Position numbers and translations under genes: made by a program. Positions 8,747 to 16,399 of a DNA stretch of 36,695 nt are shown in pieces. The first letter of the stretch is position 1. Each line of letters opens with the position of its first letter. Origin of the DNA: a virus; the IMG/VR virus record IMGVR_UViG_3300033144_006578, positions 1 to 36,695 of that record. The stretch is one strand, 5' to 3'. Below the pieces are notes generated by a model, which saw only the letters and a program-made list of their open reading frames with translations, was not told the DNA's origin and searched no databases.

Positions 8747-9118
8747 ATGAAAGTCAAACCAGACTTTATAACCAACAGCTCATCTGTATCATTTATTATA
8801 GTTTTTCCAGAACATATGTTAAAAAAAGATTTTCCATTTTCCATGAGAAATTTTGAATCGTTTAGATGTTTTAAGAGCAAGAAAGCCCTTATCTCACACT
8901 GTCAAGATGCTCCATGTGACTGGATACATAATATAAGAGGACCTTCTGAATTTTACAATATGGCAGAAGAGAAATATAATATATTATTAGAACATCTACA
9001 AAATGGAGAGAACATAGTATATGCTGTACTTGATAGAAATGACCCATATAGGGTTGAAAAATTTCAAGATGTAGTTGTGAATGAAGGCGGTACAATAATA
9101 GAATGGGAGTCGGAATAA
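8747..9118 (+). CDS. Small protein with N-terminal KPDFITNSSS motif (copy 2)
   Basis: A 123-aa protein starting MKVKPDFITNSSSVSFIIV, the same motif as the protein at 5064; downstream the two differ. The body contains FRCFKSKKALISHCQDAPCDWIHNIRG and a C-terminal ENIVYAVLDRNDPYRV segment ending in acidic EWESE. The stop TAA overlaps the ATG of a radical SAM gene by one base, so the two are probably co-translated. Whether the radical SAM enzyme acts on this or any NSSS-motif protein is speculation from position. GAGGTAATAGT precedes the ATG. Confidence 0.72.
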   Translation: MKVKPDFITNSSSVSFIIVFPEHMLKKDFPFSMRNFESFRCFKSKKALISHCQDAPCDWIHNIRGPSEFYNMAEEKYNILLEHLQNGENIVYAVLDRNDPYRVEKFQDVVVNEGGTIIEWESE

Positions 9119-10152
9119 TGATAAGAATAGCTAATTGGTTGCTAACAAGAAAATGTAATCTCAAATGTGATTACTGTGCAATTGTAAAAAACTATGAAAA
9201 CAAACCAGCATCATATCCGGATATGAAATATTATCATTTGAACGAAATGCCAACATATAATGTGATTGAAGCTCTAGAAAAATTCAAGCTTCATAATCCG
9301 GATATGTTTCATATTTTCTATGGTGGTGAACCATTATTGCGAAAGGACTTAGCAGAGATAATCAAATTTTGCAATACAGAAAATATAGCTTATACTATTA
9401 TTTCAAACAATACCCCAGAAGTTCAGCCCATGATAATGAAATTATTAGATGACACTGGAAGGATTGATGGATTTACTGCATCAGTTGATCCGGTATTTCA
9501 AGAAACAGGAACACGTGATCGAGTCATAAAAAGCATTCATGGGTTGAACAATTTACTCATAATGAAAAAATATATAAAGGATGTTGTTGCTGAAATAACA
9601 GTTATGAAACATAATTTAAATTATCTACACCCCTTGGTTAAAAAACTAACCAGTGAGGGTATAAATAGCGATGTAACATTTATTGATATAGCCAAGACCC
9701 CATATTATGATTTCTCCAATATAACAGATAAACGATTATTGGTTGAAAGAAATGATATGTTAGCCTATCAATTTGAAAAATTAATATCTGAGGATTTGGA
9801 TATTCATATGAAGGAGATTCTTCTTCCTGAAATATGGAGAAACCTCCCATCAGATATGGATTGTGAAATAGATAAAAAATTACATAATATTTCTATAGAT
9901 GCTGATGGAACAATCAGACTTTGTCTGCGGATTCGTGGAGAGAATACTCCTAATAATGTATCTATTAAAAATCTTCTGAATGATGAGGGAGAAATAAATG
10001 ACTTTGCCCATACGATGATTAAAAGAGATAAAATAGATTTTTGTCAACATTGTAATCATACTTGTCAAATTATGAGCAAAGTGATAGAGCAAAGCGAATC
10101 AAATGCAGATGATTTAATACATATGGATAAAAGATCTAACTATGGAGGATAA
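9118..10152 (+). CDS. Radical SAM protein with SPASM/twitch-like C-terminus
   Basis: Start placed at ATG 9118, overlapping the preceding TAA by one base; a frame-extending ATG at 9103 is less likely. The 344-aa product has the CNLKCDYC motif (Cys13, Cys17, Cys20) that binds the 4Fe-4S cluster, and FYGGEPLL, the GGE SAM-binding motif. The C-terminal part has ISIDADGTIRLC followed by FCQHCNHTC, typical of auxiliary-cluster SPASM/twitch domains of peptide- or protein-modifying radical SAM enzymes. QueE, needed after QueD, is shorter and lacks this tail, so I do not call it QueE. The substrate is unknown. Confidence 0.88.
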   Translation: MIRIANWLLTRKCNLKCDYCAIVKNYENKPASYPDMKYYHLNEMPTYNVIEALEKFKLHNPDMFHIFYGGEPLLRKDLAEIIKFCNTENIAYTIISNNTPEVQPMIMKLLDDTGRIDGFTASVDPVFQETGTRDRVIKSIHGLNNLLIMKKYIKDVVAEITVMKHNLNYLHPLVKKLTSEGINSDVTFIDIAKTPYYDFSNITDKRLLVERNDMLAYQFEKLISEDLDIHMKEILLPEIWRNLPSDMDCEIDKKLHNISIDADGTIRLCLRIRGENTPNNVSIKNLLNDEGEINDFAHTMIKRDKIDFCQHCNHTCQIMSKVIEQSESNADDLIHMDKRSNYGG

Positions 10153-10157
10153 TAACA

Positions 10158-10511
10158 ATGCCAGAAAACAATGACGACTCTAACGTAATAACCAGTGCTG
10201 TAATGTTTTGGAAAACAGTTTATGATGCAAAAGAAGCAACTATCAAATTTATAAAAAAGGATAACTCTGAAAGGATCATGAGGTGTACTTTAGATTTTTC
10301 TAAAATACCCCAAAAAGATAAACCCAAAAGTGTCAACTTTCCGAAGATTTTAAAGTTAATTCAAAAAAATAAAATCATGCATGTTTATGATTTAGATAAA
10401 AAGGGATGGAGATCTGTCCCATTTGAAAGAGCTGAATATGTTGACACTCCCGATAGAAGATACTATATAAAAGGGACAAAGGGAATTCCTGGTATCAAAG
10501 CAAGGAGGTAA
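10158..10511 (+). CDS. Phage SH3-fold-like protein (DUF2693-like)
   Basis: A 117-aa protein with the sequence IKFIKKDNSERIMRCTLDFSKIP, then VYDLDKKGWRSVPFERAE. This matches a phage family that reads as vtFtKkdGteRxMxCTl...IP...vyDlekxGWRsf, often annotated DUF2693 or SH3 beta-barrel fold. The ATG follows TGGAGGATAATAACA. The C-terminus is basic (GTKGIPGIKARR). Function unknown. It sits between the radical SAM gene and the ubiquitin-like cassette, and there is no clear sign that it belongs to either. Confidence 0.65.
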   Translation: MPENNDDSNVITSAVMFWKTVYDAKEATIKFIKKDNSERIMRCTLDFSKIPQKDKPKSVNFPKILKLIQKNKIMHVYDLDKKGWRSVPFERAEYVDTPDRRYYIKGTKGIPGIKARR

Positions 10512-10520
10512 AATTAAAGT

Positions 10521-10931
10521 ATGGGAATTTTGAATACTTTGTTAGATGAAATAAAATCAAATGATCTAACACAACAAATAAGAGAGATATGTGATAAAAT
10601 TTTTGAAGAAGAAAAAGATAGAATTGAAAATATTGACTATATCATAACGGGGCCAAATGTATTTTTATGTTTAGATGTTCCTGGAAGAAATCAAAATGAA
10701 GTTGCATTTCTAAGTCTCGAAAGAGAATATGAAGAAACATATTTAGCAGTATTATGGACTTGGAGAAAAAACCAACTTGAAAACAATACTCCTGATGAAA
10801 TTGATCCACCCAAAAAGAGAGGAACTTGGGTTTTCAATGAAAACAAGGCACATAAAATATTAACCGAATATGCGAAGATCGTGAAACATCTCAAAGGAGA
10901 ATTTGATGGAACTAAAGGAAATACGAATTAA
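10521..10931 (+). CDS. 136-aa hypothetical protein ahead of the ubiquitin-like cassette
   Basis: The protein has an acidic N-terminal helical part (residues 1-35) and then a possible alternating strand region (IDYIITGPNVFLCLDVPG, VAFLSLEREYEETYLAVLW), followed by a helix. The last 26 bases overlap the start of the E2-like gene, so the two are likely translated together and this protein could be an accessory of the cassette. I recognise no family. GGAGG lies about 15 bases before the ATG. Confidence 0.65.
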   Translation: MGILNTLLDEIKSNDLTQQIREICDKIFEEEKDRIENIDYIITGPNVFLCLDVPGRNQNEVAFLSLEREYEETYLAVLWTWRKNQLENNTPDEIDPPKKRGTWVFNENKAHKILTEYAKIVKHLKGEFDGTKGNTN

Positions 10932-13458
10932 CCAACAATACACAAGTTTATTAAGTTCGGAGTACCCACTTACAGAACAAGATGAGTCAATTCCTAAAAC
11001 AAGAGAAAGAGTTTTACCTTCAGCTCTTTTCTATTCAAAGTTACTTAGCAATACTGATGAAACAAAAGCTAAAGAAAATATCTTACCTATGTATTGTCGA
11101 TTCAAAAAAGAATATAAAAACCATCATATTTATGTTTTAGAGGAACCGCCTGCTTTTCGAACAATCTCTTTAAGTCTTGATTTAACTCGAGAATTAGCAG
11201 AGATAGAAGCGGATGGGAAATTAGAAGAATATGGATATGAAAATTTACAAGTTTCACTGAATAATAGTCAAGGATATTCTGTCACTTTAGCCATGCCATT
11301 TTCTATCTTTATAGTAGGTGTTAAACTAAGCGGTTTTAATGTGGTTGGTGCCTGTTTTTTCTTTCGAACACACCCGTTGATTGGTATGGATGATTATCTT
11401 AATATTGCTCCTCTATTAAACATTGCACCTGAACAAGCTGTATGTTTTGGAAATGATGTTGGTGCTGATAATAGATCTATAGTAGCAGCTATAGAACAGG
11501 CTAGATCTTCTTGGTGGACATCAACATTCAATACAGATTATACTTATAACTATGAAGAATATCAACACACTCCAATGGTTTCAAATTATTTAGTGTGGCA
11601 ACATTGTTCTCAAGCCGATCCAATGTTTGTATATGGTGTTGAGTGGCTTAAACATAAGCATACTTTAAAACAAACAATAGATCATTTTGCTAAAGAGTAT
11701 GGGATGACTCATGTAGAAGGCAATAGCACTTCAAATATATTCAATGCTTTTCAGAAACCTTTTACATTGGGAAAAGAAGAAGTAATAAATGGAATGCCTA
11801 GTAAGCTCTATTATGATACATGTTCAGGAATCTATATAGAGGATATTCATATATCTGTAGGAGATTCATTTTCATATAAAGGGGAAACCTTATTTATCGA
11901 AGCATTTGGTAATTATGGTCATGAATGTGAAGCCAATCATATTCTATTGCGGAGAGCTGGAAAACAGTTTGCTTTTAAACTGACTAAAAAATCTAGGCAA
12001 TTTCTCAAAGAAAAAATTATAGAGCAGAGATATCTTCCAGAGGTAATAACTCCAACAGGAGTTACATTAAAAGCTAATCAAATTGTTTCTATGAATTCTC
12101 TCCTTGGTGCAAAAAAATATAGAAAAGTACACTATATTAGGCCAGCAATAGATGGAAGGCAGGAAGTATGTATGGGCTCATCATTCTATCTACTTGAAAA
12201 CTTAACAGAGCCCATGGAAATCATCAATACAGAAAACCCAACAATTTGGGGTATTCAAGTAAATAAAGACGACGAATATGTATATTGTCAGTGGGATCGA
12301 TCTCCAATGCCATTTGCTCGTACTTACGCATGTAAGTTTACAGGTATTGAACCCACTAGACGTGGAGACCTTGAGTTGATATTTAAAACTGATAATGATA
12401 ATTCATATACTATTCAGATGAATAACCAAGAACGTCAGCAACTTATATTTGAAAAACAGAAACTACAAGAAGTACCCAAAATCGTTGCTCTAGGAAGAAG
12501 GTTATTTCATAATAAAAACTACGATACTGGTGAGTTAATAAATCAATATACAAATGGAGAAACCACTTTCTTTGATCTAAATGGAGATATGCAAAATCCT
12601 GTGCATGATGATATAGTAAATGAATTTATAAATGGAGATACATTTAAAGTTTATATAAATAATGCTTATATGGAATTCAAAATTGGAGACAAGGTTGTAG
12701 TAGCAGATTGGAGTCAGCCATTAGATATTTTGAATGTAAAAACTATTACTGGGTTTGAAGATGACAAGCCTGTAAGAAAAATTAACTTTATTCTCCAAAA
12801 CAAGTATGGTGTTGAAAGTAAAGTGGAATATATAGATTCAGGAAATGGTCGTATACTTACTGGAAAGGTAAGAAAAATAACCAACGAATTTTCAGGAGTG
12901 CCGGCTGGAAGTAAAATCATTGCTCAAAATACTGGAATATCCTGCTTCCCGAAGAAAGACACTAATATTATTATAGGATTTTTAACAGATACAGGGATAG
13001 ATGAACCTCTGGTCTTATGTTCAAATGGTTGTACATTATGGTTTAATCATATGATGATGAACTTCGAAATTATTCCAAGCAATACTGATGCGTGGAATAA
13101 GAAGCAACATGCGCCCCTTGACCCTAGAAAAATAAAAATTCAACCTGGGGATATAGTTCTAGGAACTGGAAGTTATAGAAACACCTATGGCTATCTGTTG
13201 TATAGAGATAGACTATATAGGCGATTGAAATGTATGCTTCTTGAATATCCTACTCGGCTTGAATCTTATATAGTTGATTCTTATATATCTAGCTCAGTAA
13301 TGTTAGATTGTATTCCAAACCCAAGATATACTGAAAAACAAAGAAATGAACTAGGGTATATCACGGGATATCCAAATTTTAATGGAATGATTATCCCTTC
13401 TACACAAGATAATCGATGTATGTATATCGATGAACAAAGGAGTCCAACTGATGTTTAA
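10906..13458 (+). CDS. Large protein with N-terminal PRTRC-B/E2-like domain
   Basis: Start placed at ATG 10906, five bases after AAAGGAGA; a TTG at 10903 is too close. The 850-aa product's N-terminal ~220 residues follow the PRTRC system protein B pattern, grouped with Prok-E2_D (E2/UBC superfamily). It has RVLPSALFY (35-43), EEPPAFRTISLSL (79-91), a hydrophobic PFSIFIVGVKL strand (131-141), RTHPLIG (154-160) and NIAPEQAVCFGND (172-184), where Cys180 is in the place of an E2 active-site cysteine, followed by an SSWWTSTFNTDY segment. Residues ~260-850 are a beta-rich region that I cannot assign. It overlaps the JAMM gene by 8 bases. The E2 role is inferred from family and neighbours. Confidence 0.75.
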   Translation: MELKEIRINQQYTSLLSSEYPLTEQDESIPKTRERVLPSALFYSKLLSNTDETKAKENILPMYCRFKKEYKNHHIYVLEEPPAFRTISLSLDLTRELAEIEADGKLEEYGYENLQVSLNNSQGYSVTLAMPFSIFIVGVKLSGFNVVGACFFFRTHPLIGMDDYLNIAPLLNIAPEQAVCFGNDVGADNRSIVAAIEQARSSWWTSTFNTDYTYNYEEYQHTPMVSNYLVWQHCSQADPMFVYGVEWLKHKHTLKQTIDHFAKEYGMTHVEGNSTSNIFNAFQKPFTLGKEEVINGMPSKLYYDTCSGIYIEDIHISVGDSFSYKGETLFIEAFGNYGHECEANHILLRRAGKQFAFKLTKKSRQFLKEKIIEQRYLPEVITPTGVTLKANQIVSMNSLLGAKKYRKVHYIRPAIDGRQEVCMGSSFYLLENLTEPMEIINTENPTIWGIQVNKDDEYVYCQWDRSPMPFARTYACKFTGIEPTRRGDLELIFKTDNDNSYTIQMNNQERQQLIFEKQKLQEVPKIVALGRRLFHNKNYDTGELINQYTNGETTFFDLNGDMQNPVHDDIVNEFINGDTFKVYINNAYMEFKIGDKVVVADWSQPLDILNVKTITGFEDDKPVRKINFILQNKYGVESKVEYIDSGNGRILTGKVRKITNEFSGVPAGSKIIAQNTGISCFPKKDTNIIIGFLTDTGIDEPLVLCSNGCTLWFNHMMMNFEIIPSNTDAWNKKQHAPLDPRKIKIQPGDIVLGTGSYRNTYGYLLYRDRLYRRLKCMLLEYPTRLESYIVDSYISSSVMLDCIPNPRYTEKQRNELGYITGYPNFNGMIIPSTQDNRCMYIDEQRSPTDV

Positions 13459-14905
13459 TGTTTTTGTAAACGACGGCAGTCAAGAAATTCCAAAAGATGA
13501 TATATTCTTTATAGTCGCTAAAGAGGGAATCTTTCTAAAGAAAAAATTGGGAGTTATGGAAAGCATTGCACCTGTTAAAAATATTTCTACTCTTGATGGA
13601 ATAGAAAGTATGGCCAGGATGCATATAAATAAAATTCCAGCTCCCATGATTGCCAAAACTATTGAATTTTTCAGAAAAGTTAATGATGATCTAAACGGTT
13701 CTGAAGCTATTGTTCTGGATTTCTATAATATAGAAACTGGAAAACATAAAATAGATGCTCCATTTCAAAAAGTTAGTGGAGCGTCTTTAGACTATACCAA
13801 ACCAGCTTCACCTGAAGGGTGGAATATGATTGGAACTATTCATAGTCATAATACAATGTCAGCATTTCATTCATCTATGGATGATGCTGATGAAAAAAGT
13901 TTTGACGGACTCCATATTACAATTGGAAATGTTGATGAAGAATTTGTAAGCATATCAGCATCGATTGTTTCAAATGGTACGAGATTTATGGTTGATCCTG
14001 ATGAATATATTGGTGGGGTAAAATTGGTTGTAGATATAGATGACGAAGTAGAGAAATCATATGGAAACGTCTATAAATATGATCCAATCCAAAAGAAAAT
14101 GGTTACAGAGCCTTCAAAGTATACATACAAAGTTAAAATGTATGATAAACGCTATGATGTTGAAGTTACACCGGCTCAAAAAAAGTTTAATAAAAAATGG
14201 ATGAAAAGAACGAAATATGAAAGGCCAATATATAGTGGTTATTCCTATTCTGGATACTATGCACAAGCTGCTAAAAAGAGTGGATGGAGTGATGCATTTG
14301 ATTCTTCTTTATGGAATCAAGTGCACAAGAAAGATGAAAAGAAAGATGAAAAGCAGAAGAGTTTATTGCCATCTACTGAAGTTAAAAAAGAAGAGCCCAA
14401 ATTCACAGGTCACGTTGAAATTGAAAAAGTAGAAGATGATGTTAATCCGTGTGAAGAGTGCGTATTTAAAAACCATAAAATTGATTGGGTTCTAGAGCAG
14501 ATAACCGAAGAAGTAGATGAAGATGAAAGAGACCATTGGGAATGTTTACATTGTCATACGCTCTTCAATACAGAAGCTGGTGATGAAGGAATCTGCCCAA
14601 CATGTAAAAGCGATTTATATGTTATACAAGCAGAAGAAATGGATATGCAAGATGAGGAAATAGTACATTGTAAAACTTGTGGAAGTTCTACAACTATAGA
14701 TCACTTCAAAGGCGGAGAATGTCCTTTTTGTGGTACTCTTGTTATTCCAGACCAAACTATTGAATATCCATTAAGAGAAACAGATGAAGAGGTTGAGGCT
14801 AGCTGCGGAACCGAGGATTTAGAAAGAATTCCAATTCCTGGAGCAGAATCTCTTCCCCTTCCACACAAACCAGGTTTTCTAAAAGGATTATTTAAAAGGA
14901 GTTAG
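13451..14905 (+). CDS. JAMM/JAB deubiquitinase-like peptidase with zinc ribbons (PRTRC-A-like)
   Basis: Start placed at ATG 13451 after AAAGGAG; an ATG 7 codons earlier lacks a ribosome site. The 484-aa product has the complete JAMM zinc motif: Glu85, then HSHNTMSAFHSSMDD with His131, His133, Ser141 and Asp144. The surrounding text (FFIVAKEGIFL at the start, HSHxTMxAFxSxxDDADE) closely follows PRTRC system protein A. A Tyr/Ser-rich linker and a Lys/Glu stretch (about 290-330) lead to five CxxC pairs (334/337, 365/368, 382/385, 407/410, 424/427), at least two zinc ribbons. The likely role is cleaving an isopeptide bond made with the ubiquitin-like protein encoded downstream. Confidence 0.88.
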   Translation: MFNVFVNDGSQEIPKDDIFFIVAKEGIFLKKKLGVMESIAPVKNISTLDGIESMARMHINKIPAPMIAKTIEFFRKVNDDLNGSEAIVLDFYNIETGKHKIDAPFQKVSGASLDYTKPASPEGWNMIGTIHSHNTMSAFHSSMDDADEKSFDGLHITIGNVDEEFVSISASIVSNGTRFMVDPDEYIGGVKLVVDIDDEVEKSYGNVYKYDPIQKKMVTEPSKYTYKVKMYDKRYDVEVTPAQKKFNKKWMKRTKYERPIYSGYSYSGYYAQAAKKSGWSDAFDSSLWNQVHKKDEKKDEKQKSLLPSTEVKKEEPKFTGHVEIEKVEDDVNPCEECVFKNHKIDWVLEQITEEVDEDERDHWECLHCHTLFNTEAGDEGICPTCKSDLYVIQAEEMDMQDEEIVHCKTCGSSTTIDHFKGGECPFCGTLVIPDQTIEYPLRETDEEVEASCGTEDLERIPIPGAESLPLPHKPGFLKGLFKRS

Positions 14906-14907
14906 AA

Positions 14908-15588
14908 ATGGATATTGTTATAATCGGACTAGGTGGAATTGGTTCTATTCTATGTGAAAGACTAGCAAGATTTCTTACTTATTCAGATGAGTTAAGATCA
15001 TCTAATATTATGCTAGTAGACGGAGACTATTACGAAGATAAAAATTATGAAAGACAGGAATTCAAATCTATAGGGAACAAGGCTAAAATAAAACTCACAG
15101 ATCTAAGCCTACAGTTCTCAGATCTTAACATTGCTGCACTAGATGTTTTTATAAATGATGAGACAGCAAAGGGAATAATTAAAGAAGATAGCGTAGTATT
15201 ATTGTGTGTTGATAATCATAAGACCAGAATGATCGTATCCAATTACTGTAAAACACTACAAAATGTTACTCTGATTTCTGGTGGGAACGATTACGAAGAT
15301 GGGAATGTTCAAATCTATGTCAGGAAAGATGGTGAAGATTTAACACCAGACTTATGTTCATACCATCCAGAAATTGCAAATCCCGACGACAAGTTACCAG
15401 AAGAAATGTCATGTGAAGAGTTAGCAAACTCTAGTCCCCAATTATACTTTGCGAACCTGGGGGCCGCAACTTTAATGTGTTGGGCTTTTTATAACTTTGT
15501 TGTAAAAGGCGAAACGTCAAAAGCATCTGAAGTATATTTTGATATAAAAACAATGTGCTCAAATGCTCAAGAGCGTGCAGTGAAATGA
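14908..15588 (+). CDS. ThiF/E1-like adenylating enzyme (PRTRC ThiF-like)
   Basis: This 226-aa protein has a Rossmann ATP site IIGLGGIGS (residues 5-13), the acidic VDGDYYEDKNYERQEF block that E1/ThiF/MoeB enzymes use to bind ATP and the ubiquitin-like tail, and LLCVDNHKTR (conserved Asp). MSCEELANSSPQLYFANLGAA near 170-190 contains Cys172, a candidate catalytic thiol, in the same setting as PRTRC ThiF proteins. Such enzymes adenylate the C-terminal glycine of a beta-grasp partner; that partner is encoded next. AAAAGGAG precedes the ATG, three bases after the JAMM stop. Confidence 0.87.
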   Translation: MDIVIIGLGGIGSILCERLARFLTYSDELRSSNIMLVDGDYYEDKNYERQEFKSIGNKAKIKLTDLSLQFSDLNIAALDVFINDETAKGIIKEDSVVLLCVDNHKTRMIVSNYCKTLQNVTLISGGNDYEDGNVQIYVRKDGEDLTPDLCSYHPEIANPDDKLPEEMSCEELANSSPQLYFANLGAATLMCWAFYNFVVKGETSKASEVYFDIKTMCSNAQERAVK

Positions 15589-15620
15589 TTTGCAAATCAA
15601 ATTCAATCAAGGAGTAACAA

Positions 15621-16100
15621 ATGTCATACAAAAGAGAAACACTGGAACTAAAGACGGATAAAGAACTTAAAAGAATGTGTTCCCAAAGACTGGGAATTCA
15701 CGGCGTGTCAAAGAAAAGAAAGCACGAAGTGATCGACATCATCATGTCCAAATACGGAAAAGCTGGAAAGAAAAAGGCCCTCAAGGCTTCCAAAGCTCCA
15801 GTCGAAGCCCCAGCCAAGCTGGAAGGGGTAGAGGGTTCATTCCAAAGTTCCTTGACAAAACCAGGAGCTGACTTTGGTTTTAAAACCTCCACAACAGTCC
15901 AAGTTTCATGTGGCGCCAACACTGGAAAATTTCCGGTAGTGGGTCGCACCGTGGCAGAGGTTGGAGAATTTATGCGGGAAGTTCTCAATGTGGATAAACT
16001 TTCAACAGGTCTGGTCAATGGTAAGGATGTTGATGGAAACTATATCCTGAAAACAGGAGATGTTCTTGAATTCCTAAAACCCGCAGGCCGTAAGGGCTAG
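15621..16100 (+). CDS. SAP-like plus ubiquitin-like beta-grasp protein ending in Gly
   Basis: The 159-aa protein has three parts. Residues 8-45 (LKTDKELKRMCSQRLG..SKKRKHEVIDIIMSKYG) look like a SAP/Rho-N helix-extended-loop-helix module. Residues 48-85 form a Lys/Ala/Pro linker. Residues ~90-159 read as a ubiquitin-like domain: TVQVSCGANTGKFPV, a central helix, then LVNGKDVDGNYILKTGDVLEFL and the tail KPAGRKG, like PRTRC protein C, ThiS and MoaD, which end in an exposed glycine. The gene is GC-richer than its neighbours (45-55% in several lines), suggesting different codon selection, perhaps for high expression. It sits between two E1-like genes. CAAGGAGTAACAA precedes the ATG. Confidence 0.8.
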   Translation: MSYKRETLELKTDKELKRMCSQRLGIHGVSKKRKHEVIDIIMSKYGKAGKKKALKASKAPVEAPAKLEGVEGSFQSSLTKPGADFGFKTSTTVQVSCGANTGKFPVVGRTVAEVGEFMREVLNVDKLSTGLVNGKDVDGNYILKTGDVLEFLKPAGRKG

Positions 16101-16105
16101 ACTGC

Positions 16106-16139
16106 ATAGTTGTGGGACTCATTTTGAGTCCCACACTAT
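16106..16139 (+). terminator. Strong RNA hairpin after the ubiquitin-like gene
   Basis: Eleven perfect base pairs (TGTGGGACTCA at 16111-16121 with TGAGTCCCACA at 16125-16135) close a TTT loop. Four more pairs (ATAG 16106-16109 with CTAT 16136-16139) extend the stem past a single bulged T. No T-run follows, so it is not a standard intrinsic terminator; mRNA 3'-end protection, processing or partial attenuation are alternatives. It lies 6 bases after the stop of the ubiquitin-like gene and just before the next ribosome site. Confidence 0.55.
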
Positions 16140-16153
16140 TAAAGGAGAGAATC

Positions 16154-16396
16154 ATGTCATATAGTACTGACAAAGATAAATTGATAAAAGCATGGGAATA
16201 TGAATACGAAAAAGGGTCATTACTATTTGCTATTATGGAATATAATGGTGGAGGACCCAAACTCCAAATGACAAGGATGTACAAAAAGAAAGACGATGAA
16301 GTTGGTTATGCTAAAGTAGGAAGAATGAACCGCGAAGAGGTTCAATTTCTTATTGACAATAGTGAGGAAATACTTGAATATATAAAGGGAGGATAG
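16154..16396 (+). CDS. PC4/YdbC-like single-strand nucleic acid-binding protein
   Basis: Start placed at ATG 16154 after AAAGGAGAGAATC; the longer frame would run through the hairpin. The 80-aa product has SLLFAIMEYNGGGPKLQMTRMYKKK followed by KVGRMNREEVQFLIDNSEEILEYI. A strand pair with a NGGxPKxxxxR core and a C-terminal helix opening with an xLxxEE-like turn is the layout of PC4/p15 and YdbC proteins, which bind single-stranded DNA and modulate transcription. The resemblance is moderate. It could serve the phage RNA polymerase encoded downstream; this is inference. Confidence 0.6.
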   Translation: MSYSTDKDKLIKAWEYEYEKGSLLFAIMEYNGGGPKLQMTRMYKKKDDEVGYAKVGRMNREEVQFLIDNSEEILEYIKGG

Positions 16397-16399
16397 TAT

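Noticed and set aside
9118-10152. Radical SAM protein as QueE
   Set aside because: QueE would fit with QueD and FolE2, but this protein is longer and has a SPASM/twitch-like Cys-rich C-terminus that QueE lacks.
15698-16018. Minus-strand open frame (106 codons) opposite the ubiquitin-like gene
   Set aside because: It is a shadow caused by the GC-rich codons of the + strand gene; no ribosome site or recognisable protein features. The same applies to all other minus-strand frames.
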